Assembly (NCBI GenBank): GCA_000697335.1
Contig: JNEM01011080.1
Span: 1 to 16,172 of the forward strand
From: Conidiobolus incongruus B7586
Lineage: Eukaryota; Entomophthoromycota; Entomophthoromycetes; Entomophthorales; Conidiobolaceae
Reading direction: 5' to 3'
DNA: 16,172 nt
In this document: positions 8,036-16,172 of the stretch, in pieces
How positions within the stretch are numbered: the stretch's first letter is position 1
Layout of the letters: each line of letters opens with the position of its first letter
Notes under the pieces: generated by a model
What the model saw: the letters and a program-made list of their open reading frames with translations, nothing else
Told to the model about the DNA's origin: nothing
Database searches by the model: none
Program-made: the position numbers and the translations under genes

Positions 8036-10022
8036 TATCAGTATAGAAAGAGAGTGTAAAAGTGATTATTTTAACTTTGTGGTAATTTGGTTTTGAATTT
8101 TTAAGTGACATCACTCGTAATTTTGGGATTCAATTTTACAAACATTTAGGTTTTATGAATTTATTGGACTTATTTTAGTAATATGCACATATTCAAATAA
8201 ATTTATCTAGCAAATTTGATCTCAAAAATTAAAAATTTAACCCGTACAACGAACTTTGATTAGCTATTATAAAATATAACTAAAGTTTTAAAAAATATCT
8301 AGTGATTAAATCAAGAATCAGAATTACTTTTCAACGGAAAGAATATAATGGTGTACCTCTCAAGTTCCAAGTGATATTAAATAACCAATTGTTGAAATAA
8401 TCTTCATCATATTGAATTTCACTACTGATTATTTTTTCAAATTTTATTAACTATTTATATATTATAACTAGGTTGAATGATTTTTATATTCTTATAATTT
8501 TATTCAAAATTAAAGAGTATTCAATTGAATAAATACTTATTAATAGAATTTTTATAATTGATTTTTTAATATCAAAGGAATTAATTTAAAAATATTAATT
8601 TTAATACAATGGATAAATTTCAAACAAAATATTTTATAATGGATTAAATCAAATAATCAATCTACATCAATCGTCCTGATAATACCAAGTATAATTCTTG
8701 ATATCTGTCACAGGAATACCTAAATGATTAATACTTTCTATTAACTATGCATCAAAAATTGATATAATATTTCAAAACTGATATTAAAAATTTGTATATT
8801 CATTTCATAGAATAATCAATTTTCAAATCATCTATTGATCACTGGACTTTATAAAATTGATTGTAGTGTTAAAATACACTTCAAATATTACTATAAGCTC
8901 TAATATGGAACTTTAGTTAATTTAGTATAAAATATTATTATTTTTAATTTTATTAAATTAAAAAATTAACATTTTGATTTAAAATTGATTTTTGTATTAT
9001 TCTAATTTGATTCAATTGTTTTTAAATAATTATGAATTAAAATTATTATCATTTGAAAAGAAAATTCAATTAATTAGTTTCAATAAGTTATTATAATATT
9101 TAATTATGAACACATAATAGGAAATACTGAATGAATTCATTCTGTACTTTAAAACTCTAATTTTTCATAATATTGGATATTTTATTATCAATTTTCTTAT
9201 ATTAAAAATTAATTCAGTCTTTCAAGTAGGAAAATAATTCAATATTTAAATTTACCAAGTTCAAATTGTAACCTTAATAATTGGATGACATCATCCTTAT
9301 TTCAATTCGATGGTTTTAATCTGAATTCAACTTTGATCATCGTTTAATGCATTGTTAATAATCTCTTCATAATTCAAACTTCAGGAGTTATGCATTAACA
9401 AAATTTTAGAAAATTGGGTAATTTAAATATTTGCCAATTGAACTTATTATTGACTCTGATGTTTTAATTTTTACATAAATTTAACATTTGTTACGATTTT
9501 ATAGTTGAAAATTTTATAATTAGATGCAATATATAATATTGTGGATATCAATATTTTACTCTATTCAGTATTTTTAATTTGATTGGCTAAATTTTATGAA
9601 TCATAAACAATGGTATATTATTATTGGATAATGTTGGAAGCATTGAGGATTCGAATTTTACAATATTGACAAGTGTCAATACACCAATATCAAAAAGTTG
9701 TCATATTCCAATAGTAGTAATATCAAAAGTTTTAAAAGTATTCATTGTGAATAATTTTAGGTTAGTCAATACAATACAAATTATTAGATCCGTTGAAGAT
9801 TGATTGAATTTTTTATTTGATTAGCAGAATATGGTAAAGTGTGTAATATTAAATAAGAATTGATAATAATAATAATTGAATAATGTTTAAACTGATATAG
9901 CGCAGTTGTTAGACTTGGAAAATGATTAATTGTTTGAAATGAATTTTCTCATACACAGACTTTAATAAATGAAAATAGAATATTAATGATGTCATGGTGA
10001 CAAGCATTAGTAAATTAAGGAT
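8036..10022. other. Long intergenic stretch upstream of the dehydrogenase and the DM9 gene
   Basis: The two flanking genes point away from each other, so this holds both upstream regions. I see no complete gene. Noted items are a possible isolated terminal exon on minus at 8667-8744, an 18-base palindrome at 9664-9681, and three copies of TGACATCA or its reverse complement (8106-8113, 9286-9293, 9987-9994). The first lies 71 bases before the dehydrogenase start and the last 129 bases before the DM9 start. No tRNA A/B-box pair was recognised. Confidence 0.55.
8667..8744 (-). pseudogene. Possible orphan terminal exon of a lost gene
   Basis: On the minus strand a TAG acceptor at 8747-8745 is followed in phase 0 by 25 codons and a TGA: LIESINHLGIPVTD, then IKNYTWYYQDD. 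The residues are balanced and protein-like (Gly, Pro, Trp and Asp in AT-rich DNA), unlike translations of the surrounding sequence. I found no upstream exon that would join to it within several hundred bases. It may be a remnant exon, an unrecognised small gene or chance. I do not recognise the protein. Confidence 0.25.
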
Positions 10023-10048
10023 TGACGTAACTCTTCTATATATAAATA
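10023..10048 (+). promoter_or_regulatory. DM9 gene core promoter: CRE/ATF-like site and TATA box
   Basis: TGACGTAA at 10023-10030 matches the half-conserved form of a CRE/ATF bZIP site, and TATAAATA at 10041-10048 is a good TATA box. The start codon follows 82 bases after the TATA box, leaving room for a leader of roughly 50 nt. A related site, TGATGTCA, lies at 9987-9994. The motifs are seen directly; the factors binding them are inferred. Confidence 0.65.
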
Positions 10049-10122
10049 GATTTGAATCCAATTTGAATGAATAACATTTAGAAAAATTTATCTGTTGTAT
10101 TAATTAAATAACATAAATTAAA

Positions 10123-10608
10123 ATGTCTGCTAAATACGCTCGTCCCAATCAAGCTTTCCGCTGGGTTCAAGCCAGTGGTGGTCAGGTCCCCCCTGATGCC
10201 GTTCAAGGTGGTTGTGAAGAAGATGGAAGACCCCTTTACGTCGCTCGCCAATACCACGAAGGTGGTCTCCATGTTGGTAAGGCTGCTCCTCACCTCGAAG
10301 GTATGTTTATCTCCTATGGTGGTAAGGAAATTTTCTACAAGGAATATTACGTCTTGTGTGGTGACGCTCGTCAATTGAGATGGGTTGAATGTCGCGGTCA
10401 AGTCCAACCCCAAGGTTGGGCTCCTCTCGAAGCTGGTAACGAAGCTGACGGTCGCGAAATTTACGTCGCTAAATTCCGCTACAAGGGAGGTGAAGTTATT
10501 GGTAAGGCTGGCCCCGGCTTCAAAGATGGTTGTGCCTTCGGTTACGGTATGAAAGAACACTACTCCAACAGCACTGACCAATACTTTGTCTTGGCCAATC
10601 CATACTAA
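10123..10608 (+). CDS. Two-repeat DM9 (DUF3421) protein, probable carbohydrate-binding cytosolic protein
   Basis: The 161-residue product consists of two DM9 repeats in tandem: residues about 13-79 (start RWVQASGGQVPPDAV, end YYVLC) and about 86-157 (start RWVECRGQVQPQGW, end QYFVL). Each has the family pattern of D/E-GR-x-hydrophobic-YVA, GGxxxGKA and a GYG/SYG turn. DM9 proteins in molluscs and insects bind mannose or respond to infection; the role in fungi is not established. There is no signal peptide or membrane segment, so it is probably cytosolic. It is intronless, and codons are unlike its neighbours: GTC, CTC, CGC, AAG, TAC and GCC are frequent in an otherwise A/T-ending genome, a sign of very high expression. 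A TATA box precedes it. The Pro-Pro-Asp-Ala loop of repeat 1 is not kept in repeat 2, so the two sites may differ. Long frames on the opposite strand are by-products. Confidence 0.93.
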   Translation: MSAKYARPNQAFRWVQASGGQVPPDAVQGGCEEDGRPLYVARQYHEGGLHVGKAAPHLEGMFISYGGKEIFYKEYYVLCGDARQLRWVECRGQVQPQGWAPLEAGNEADGREIYVAKFRYKGGEVIGKAGPGFKDGCAFGYGMKEHYSNSTDQYFVLANPY

Positions 10609-10673
10609 TTTGTGGTAACTTTGTGCGTGTGTATATTTTAACTTTTCATTTTTATAACGTTTTAGGGTGACGA

Positions 10674-10679
10674 AATAAA
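10674..10679 (+). terminator. Probable polyadenylation signal of the DM9 gene
   Basis: AATAAA lies 66 bases after the stop codon, following a GT-rich stretch (TTTGTGCGTGTGTA) at about 10620-10633. AATAAA is common by chance in this DNA, but this is the first one after the gene. Confidence 0.5.
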
Positions 10680-11339
10680 TAACTATTTTACACTCCAATT
10701 ATTCACTATGTTAAGTTTGTTCTTCTAACAATAATGATAGCATTATGATTACTTTTTTAAATCTTTAGTTAAATACTTTGATATCATGATTAATCTCCCT
10801 TGTAAATAATAATATCATTAATTCTTACAAACATCTTTTTATTTAAAGTAATTATCATCACAATTAAACTACTAACATACAATTTGTTAATAATAATATG
10901 GCTATTGAATAACATAGTACTTGTTTATTTATCTTATTGTATAATATTAATTAATTGCTTTGCTATTGATACCAATTTGATTGGTTATACGTTTATTAAC
11001 TTAATTTTCAAAAATCATAATTACAAATACATGTCATTGATCAATATATTATGTGTGTTTCATTCTTCATAATTAGTATAGTTAAATACAATCATATAAA
11101 ATTTCTCTATTCATAATACTGTGATTCTTGCCATCGTTACTAATTGGTTTTTCGTCCAAATGAAGATAAATATCGTTAATAAAGTCTGATTTTTTTTGGA
11201 TATATGAAAACGATGATTTCAAGTATACATTATAATAATTTCATATTGAGATATTGTAAAAAATAATATTTTTCAGTGAGTAATGGTAACTAGGGTTACT
11301 GTATTATAATTAGTTAAATTGATTTAATACTATGGTTAT
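10680..11339. other. Intergenic AT-rich DNA after the DM9 gene
   Basis: Nothing convincing was found. A 62-codon open stretch at 10884-11072 is rich in Ile, Leu and Asn and has no coding character, promoter or family resemblance, so I do not call it a gene. Confidence 0.6.
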
Positions 11340-11725
11340 TTAGATAGTAATCTGTCCGACCAACTTCATCTCTCAATCTATTACTTTATGGAGATATAGC
11401 CCCGTAATACTCGTCATACCGCTTCAAGGTTCATTTTTCTGAAGATCTGGCGCACTTTACACTGCCTGCGGCTGACGAATAGTTTATAAAAGAACCACTG
11501 TCTGAATACATTTTCATCATCACCTCTGGCTTTCTATAAAGATCATAATACCCTTTAACAAACTCTAATAAAACATCTCAACCCAAAATACTAAATAAAC
11601 CACGAGCAACTCACTCCTTTCCCTATTATCTACGTTCAACCAGCAATTTTGGTAGAAATACAATACAAAAATTTTCATTAATCTTCAAAATGTTTAAACT
11701 ATATACAAATATTAAAACTAATTAA
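11340..11725 (+). promoter_or_regulatory. GC-richer island resembling an orphan promoter and 5' leader
   Basis: This is the only extended GC-richer noncoding patch in the window. It contains a region with GGCGCAC and CTGCCTGCGGCTGACG at about 11450-11475, then TATAAAA at 11485-11491 and TATAAA at 11535-11540. From about 11550 to 11690 comes a stretch poor in G on the plus strand and rich in C and A, like fungal 5' leaders. This ends in CTTCAAAATG at 11683-11692, a good start-codon context. The frame from ATG 11690 stops after 11 codons (MFKLYTNIKTN) with no usable GTAA donor before the stop, and the sequence then returns to plain AT-rich DNA. It may be the head of a deleted gene, a noncoding RNA gene, or distant regulatory DNA for the lectin or DM9 gene. 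Confidence 0.4.
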
Positions 11726-12028
11726 TCCTGTAATTGAACTTAATATTTTCTTAAATTGAAATATTGACAAGAAATTTTTTATTATTTTATTTTAATGATT
11801 TGTATTAATTAAGATTATATATTTATAATTAAAATGTAATGACTTGATATCTAAAATTTATAAATAAATAATTATATATATAATTATGAACTTTAAATTT
11901 TTTTTTCATCTAATTTAAATAGTTTGTATAATTTTTATTAATAAATTTTAAAATGAATATATTGAAATCAAATTTAATAGTAAAATTAAATGGATATGGT
12001 ATTTATTGAAAAAATATATTAAAATGAA

Positions 12029-12973
12029 CTAGAATCTCTTTTTGCTTTGAATTACATATTTGTTATAACCAATGTAGACGAGATATCCAATACCTGCAAC
12101 GAGTGCTACTTTGAATAAGAACCCAATAAAGGTAGGACCACTACCACGGGTAGCTCCCTCTCTCTGATATTTGGCCTCGGGGGCATTGGGGTCAATTTCA
12201 GCATGATGCGTTTTCACCCTTATAATATCGTGATTGTCTGATAATTGACCTGTCAAAGCACTGAATCCGAGGTAGAGATTATCTGGAAGTGTAATTCCAT
12301 TCTTTACAAAGCATCTGCGGTACTGACCGCCTTCTTCATCCTGAACAGCAACGACTAGGAACTTGCCTTTGACGTAAACGACTGTGGCTTTGGTGACGTA
12401 GGACTTATTACGGATAGCAAGGCTGCAGTTGCCAATATTTTGGTTGACAGCATCCTCACTGAGGTTGTACTGAGTGTTGCCATCGCCAACCATAGCGAAG
12501 AGGTATGGGAAAGTAATATCGCTGTGGTAACCATTGGAATAAGTGTCAAAAAATACACCAAGTCCCTTAAAGTAATCCTTACTTCCGAACACTGGTCCTC
12601 CAACCATACGGTCCTGAGTCGCCCAAAATGCAAATCCATCCCCGGAAATGGTACTGCCAGCGCCTGTCACCTTGAATTCGAATTCCACCTTCCAATTGTG
12701 AACTGGAAGGGTTTTGGTGGACCAGATGGATCCTGCTCTAGAAGGTTTATCAGGAGTCAAACGAATATGTGAGTATTTGTTGATAACTGTATCGCCTGCA
12801 ATGTCAAAGTAGCCATTATCCAAAGCGTCCACAAAAGGAGGCTCCAAGTTCAAATACGGATGTTGACGTACATTATTGTCTACCTCCTCCTTAAATTGTT
12901 GTTTTTTATCGTTTGTCTGAGCGCTTAACCCAACAACTAGGGTAGTTAATTTTGCTAAATTAATTAATTTCAT
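12029..12973 (-). CDS. L-type lectin cargo receptor (VIP36/ERGIC-53/Emp46-47 family)
   Basis: These type I membrane lectins cycle between ER and Golgi and carry glycoproteins. The intronless gene encodes 314 residues: a signal peptide (about 1-18, MKLINLAKLTTLVVGLSA), a leguminous-type lectin domain (about 40-260), a short stalk, a membrane helix (about 282-303, FIGFLFKVALVAGIGYLVY) and a cytosolic tail ending KKRF. KK at -4 and -3 is a COPI dilysine retrieval signal, and the terminal Phe resembles the KKFF end of ERGIC-53. Core motifs are GDGFAFW (111-117), GVFFDTYSN (139-147) with Asp143 and Asn147, and Cys183 with Cys221 for the family disulfide. Two ligand positions differ from VIP36/ERGIC-53: the His of the YDH motif aligns with Leu171 (QYNLSED), and the GDL loop reads GQL (242-244) before SDNHD. 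Sugar binding may therefore be altered or lost. There is no stalk coiled coil as in ERGIC-53, so it is closer to VIP36 in layout. Confidence 0.93.
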   Translation of the reverse strand: MKLINLAKLTTLVVGLSAQTNDKKQQFKEEVDNNVRQHPYLNLEPPFVDALDNGYFDIAGDTVINKYSHIRLTPDKPSRAGSIWSTKTLPVHNWKVEFEFKVTGAGSTISGDGFAFWATQDRMVGGPVFGSKDYFKGLGVFFDTYSNGYHSDITFPYLFAMVGDGNTQYNLSEDAVNQNIGNCSLAIRNKSYVTKATVVYVKGKFLVVAVQDEEGGQYRRCFVKNGITLPDNLYLGFSALTGQLSDNHDIIRVKTHHAEIDPNAPEAKYQREGATRGSGPTFIGFLFKVALVAGIGYLVYIGYNKYVIQSKKRF

Positions 12974-15104
12974 AGCTTATATTACTTTAATTTGATATAT
13001 ATTTAATATGCAATTATAAAAAAAAATCTTAATTGATATTATGAATTAAATTGAATGGTTTGTAATTGATTAAGGATGACGATGTTGAAACAAATTTAAA
13101 TTTTATTTTATGGGAATATTTATTTTCTTTTATTAAATGCTCCTTAAATTTTCATGTAATAATTAATCAATACACGAATAAGGAGTTGATTGCTTTATTA
13201 GTTGATAACCATTTTAGAAAGTAATATTAAAATGATAAATTTATTAATTATATATATATATTTAAAAACATTAATTTTCTTATATAATGAAATTTTTATA
13301 TTAAATTTTTGAAATCATTATAAAAAATGAACTTAATATTTATTAAATTGATTTATAAATATATGTATTATTATTGAAAAAAATCTTTATTATTTATAAA
13401 TGTCTTAGATAAAATATTTTATTGCTCAAATTTTCTATTATAAATATGTTTTAATAATCATCAAATCATAATTTTGAATACTGTGTAATATTTTAATGAT
13501 TTATCACTATTTGATGATGAATGAATATATTTGATTTGTAATAATATGAATAGAAACAAATAAAAAAAATATCTAAATACTTGTTGACGATATTGATTAT
13601 TTTATTTGAATAATACCTTGTTCTTTGATATGGTTAGAAAAATTCAAAATTACAGTTCTCAATTAATTGATAATATATAAAGCTTATTTGATAATTAAGT
13701 TTTTCATTCAAAAAAATGATTAATTTGAATATTTTTTATTATTTCAAATAAATTATCATATTTAAACTTTAGAATCATAGCAACTTATCAAAATTATTAA
13801 TAATTATAGAAAATATTAAAGAATATTGCTTGGTTTAATAAGTAATTAATTGAAAGGACCTTGATAAAGGCGATTTTAAAATTTTTTTATATAATTGACT
13901 TGAATATATTGAAATAATTTTAATGATACTATAATTGATATTTCATCCCTTAAGTATACTGATTTTTTTTTTGAAAAGTTTCAAAAATCATATCTATAGG
14001 AGAAAATAATTGTGATAAATCTATTAAAATTATAATAGAATGAGTATAATATATCATTAAGTTGATTTACACAATAGTTAAAATATTGCACATAATAATT
14101 TGAATGCAACAATATTAATATTCAAGAGTTATTGTTTCTCTTAAATCAAGCAAAATTTATTTTACATTTTGATTTGTCTTGGCATATAATAGGTAATTAC
14201 ATAGATCAACTTATTATTTTGGAGGGAAATAATAGTGATAATAAACATTAACATTCAATTATATACTCTTGAGATTTTTATGTTTATTCCATTATTGAAA
14301 CTATAATATTATTGTTAATAATTTTCTATCTTTTTTGATATTAGAATGATGTGAAATTGTTCAATCTATTAGCAGCTAAGGATTCCTAAAAAACTGGCTT
14401 ATTCTTCCAAATGAACTAACCATTCAAATATGATATTACTAGAAATATAAGGTTCGGAGTCATTTTGAAAAAAATGGATCTTTTAAAAATTCATGACAAT
14501 TTAATTAAAGCTTCAAATATATTAATGAAAGATTTTACTTTACACTAATAACATTACTCAATTGGTTACCAATCAATTATTTCCATGTTATAATTATTTC
14601 AAAAATTTCATATTTAGTGGAGTGTATAATTGAAATAAATTACAAATAATATTAAGATTGCCTCATAAAATTTTATATTAATTTTAAACATGATATATTT
14701 ATAAACTATAGTATTTGAGGTAATATTTACGATTTTGAGGTTATGAATATAAAATAGTTGTATTTGAAAACAAGAAAAACCTAAATAGGTTGAATTGTTA
14801 TCTTAGATACTCTTATTGTAAAATCAAAATATACCTGTTTTTATTCAAATAATTGGTTATCAGTATATATATGTTTATTCAGTGTATAACATCATTATAT
14901 CAATTTATAAAAATAATTTTTACAGATAAATTTCATTATTAAAGCTTGAAATGGATAAATTAAACAAGGATCCAAGCAAGTAACGATAATAACAAAGATT
15001 ACACGAACATTAAATGAACAATTAATTTAATTGATTAAAACATTATTAAAATATGGTTTACGCCAAAAATATTATTAAATCAGAAATTTCATTTTTATTG
15101 AAGG
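12974..15104. other. Long AT-rich intergenic region, upstream of both the lectin and the I78 gene
   Basis: No gene, exon set with GTAA...TAG introns, or RNA gene was recognised in about 2.1 kb. The only item of note is TTATGGGAATAT at 13108-13119, 135 bases before the lectin start and identical to 12 bases of the DCC1/MSS4 promoter (5908-5919). TG and CA steps are present throughout, so there is no sign of RIP-like mutation here. Confidence 0.6.
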
Positions 15105-15112
15105 TATAAATA
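15105..15112 (+). promoter_or_regulatory. TATA box of the I78 inhibitor gene
   Basis: TATAAATA lies 82 bases upstream of the start codon, the same sequence and distance as in the DM9 gene. Confidence 0.65.
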
Positions 15113-15186
15113 ACAGCTGATATCCTTAAAATTGAATAAAATTTTCAAGTTTGATATTTAATTTTTCTCAATTTTGAATTTTCAAA

Positions 15187-15559
15187 ATGAAATTTGTAAT
15201 TTATTTCATATATTAGTTTTGACTCAATTATTTATTAACATTATTTTATATAGATTTTTTATAGCTTTATCTCTTTAGTATTCGCTAAAGATTGTTTATT
15301 AAGTTCCGAAGAATACAATAGTTTAATTGATCAAGGAACTTTACAATTCCACGATTTTTCATGTTTGGAAGGCAAGAAACTCAATTTGAATAGTAAATCT
15401 GCTTACTCCAACGATCCAAACGTTGTAAATCGAGGTCAATTGCCTAAGGAAGTACGCGTTCTCAAGCCTGGTCAGCCCTCAACATACGAATTTAACTTCA
15501 ATAGGCTTACCATCAAAGTTGATGATAATGGTGTTGTTGAGCATGCCAATATCAGCTAA
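15187..15559 (+). CDS. Secreted peptidase inhibitor I78-like protein, two exons
   Basis: Exons 15187-15195 and 15254-15559, joined across a 58-nt GTAA...TAG intron in phase 0, encode 104 residues. The first exon is only Met-Lys-Phe, and joining restores a signal peptide (MKFIFYSFISLVFA, cleavage likely before Lys15 or Asp16). The mature part ends with the I78 core: RVLKPGQPSTYEF (71-83; family RVIRPGxxxTxDF), NRLTIKVDDNG (86-96; family DRLNVxLDxxG), then VVEHAN. Members such as the Aspergillus fumigatus elastase inhibitor block serine peptidases outside the cell. Here the C-terminal Cys-Gly that closes the usual single disulfide is missing: the protein ends HANIS. The two cysteines of the mature part are Cys17 and Cys40, so pairing must differ. 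It could be an inhibitor of own or host peptidases, or a divergent relative with another job. It stands alone with its own TATA box. Confidence 0.82.
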
Positions 15560-16172
15560 ATAATTTTGATACACAGCTATTAAAATATTATTTATATCTA
15601 TTAAAAAACCAAGTCATATTTTAGTTCTAATTAATAATGCCTTTTTAATAATTTGGATATATTTTCATTCATTCACACTCTTTAATTTGAATTACTTTCT
15701 TCCGAATTGGCGTAATTACAATAATTATTAATTTAGAATTATTTGAAAAACTAGTCAATTTGGTTACACAATTAAATTATTATTATATTCCAAAGTATTT
15801 GACGTTTATAAAAGTCACAAAATTTATTTATTTATTTTTTCATTTTAACTTTAAGATAAATAGAAAATAAATTGGTTACTAAAGAATTTACTTAAAATTA
15901 ATTAATTTTATAAATTCAATAAGATATAATCTTTATATTATATATTCTTAATATTATTGTAATTTATTTATTTATAAGTTTAATAAATAATAAATTATTT
16001 GATATTATCAACTTAATAAATTTTGAAATTACTTTAAATTATAACATATAATAGAATTAATCCATATATCTAATTTTAATAATTAATTAGATTAAAAATT
16101 ATTTTTTTAATTTAAAATAATTTTTAAAAATATATAATTGAAATTAATTAAATCAAAATATTTAAAAATATA
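15560..16172. other. AT-rich downstream DNA, TpG/CpA-poor near the window end
   Basis: No gene was seen. The first 280 bases look like ordinary 3' flank. From about 15841 to the end I count about 11 TG or CA steps in 332 bases, close to the rate in the mariner fossil and well below typical flanking DNA, so part of a second mutated repeat may begin here. I recognise no protein motif or terminal repeat in it. Confidence 0.45.

Noticed and set aside
9640-9665. Possible tRNA B box in GAGGATTCGAATTTTAC
   Set aside because: It resembles GGTTCGANTCC only in part, and no matching A box, acceptor stem or anticodon arm can be drawn around it.
10078-10698. 206-codon open frame on the minus strand across the DM9 gene
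   Set aside because: It is antisense to a clear two-repeat DM9 protein; its residues (many Thr, Ser, Val, Phe) are what the complement of this codon-biased gene gives. It has no family motif.
10884-11072. 62-codon hydrophobic open frame
   Set aside because: Ile/Leu/Asn-rich composition is expected from AT-rich noncoding DNA, with no promoter or homologous pattern.
11340-11560. U3 or other box C/D snoRNA on the minus strand, suggested by GTGATGATGA
   Set aside because: No paired D box and terminal stem at suitable spacing could be found, and the island is better explained by the TATA box and leader-like plus strand.
12440-12772. 110-codon plus-strand frame and a 94-codon minus frame inside the lectin gene
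   Set aside because: Both overlap the lectin in other frames, and neither shows a domain, signal peptide or promoter of its own.

Overview
The window looks like a compact stretch of a very AT-rich eukaryotic nuclear genome, most likely an early-diverging fungus; Conidiobolus-type Entomophthoromycotina is my best guess from gene content and composition, but nothing here proves the lineage. The signs are intron-bearing genes (15 introns, all 48-58 nt, all GTAA...TAG), the gene set (DCC1, MSS4/DSS4, a VIP36/ERGIC-53-type lectin, a DM9-repeat protein, a fungal-type I78 inhibitor, an HSL-type esterase) and very AT-rich intergenic DNA.

Layout. 1-1313: a fossil mariner (DD34D) DNA transposon with recognisable terminal inverted repeats and TA target duplication. 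It is saturated with stops and nearly stripped of TpG/CpA, a RIP-like pattern that ends abruptly at its right edge. 1314-2539: AT-rich DNA without a gene. 2540-3886: a broken HSL-family esterase/lipase. 4459-5825 (minus): a six-exon DCC1 cohesion/clamp-loader gene, head-to-head across 198 bp with 6024-6490 (plus), a three-exon MSS4-type Rab chaperone. The latter converges on 6610-8035 (minus), an eight-exon membrane-anchored short-chain dehydrogenase. 8036-10122: mostly empty, with one possible isolated terminal exon and several short palindromes. 10123-10608 (plus): an intronless, strongly codon-biased two-repeat DM9 protein behind a TATA box. 11340-11725: a GC-richer island that looks like a promoter and leader with no gene attached. 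12029-12973 (minus): an L-type lectin cargo receptor ending in a KKXX signal. 12974-15104: empty AT-rich DNA. 15187-15559 (plus): a small secreted I78-like peptidase inhibitor with its own TATA box. 15560-16172: AT-rich, becoming TpG/CpA-poor like the mariner fossil near the end.

The genes do not form a pathway. DCC1 (chromosome cohesion), MSS4 (Rab traffic), the lectin (ER-Golgi cargo traffic) and the dehydrogenase are TATA-less genes of housekeeping type. The DM9 protein and the inhibitor have TATAAATA exactly 82 nt before their start codons and look like strongly or conditionally expressed genes. The most unusual items are the RIP-like mariner fossil, the lectin with two substituted sugar-binding positions, the orphan promoter-like island and the very uniform introns. 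I found no tRNA, rRNA or CRISPR array.
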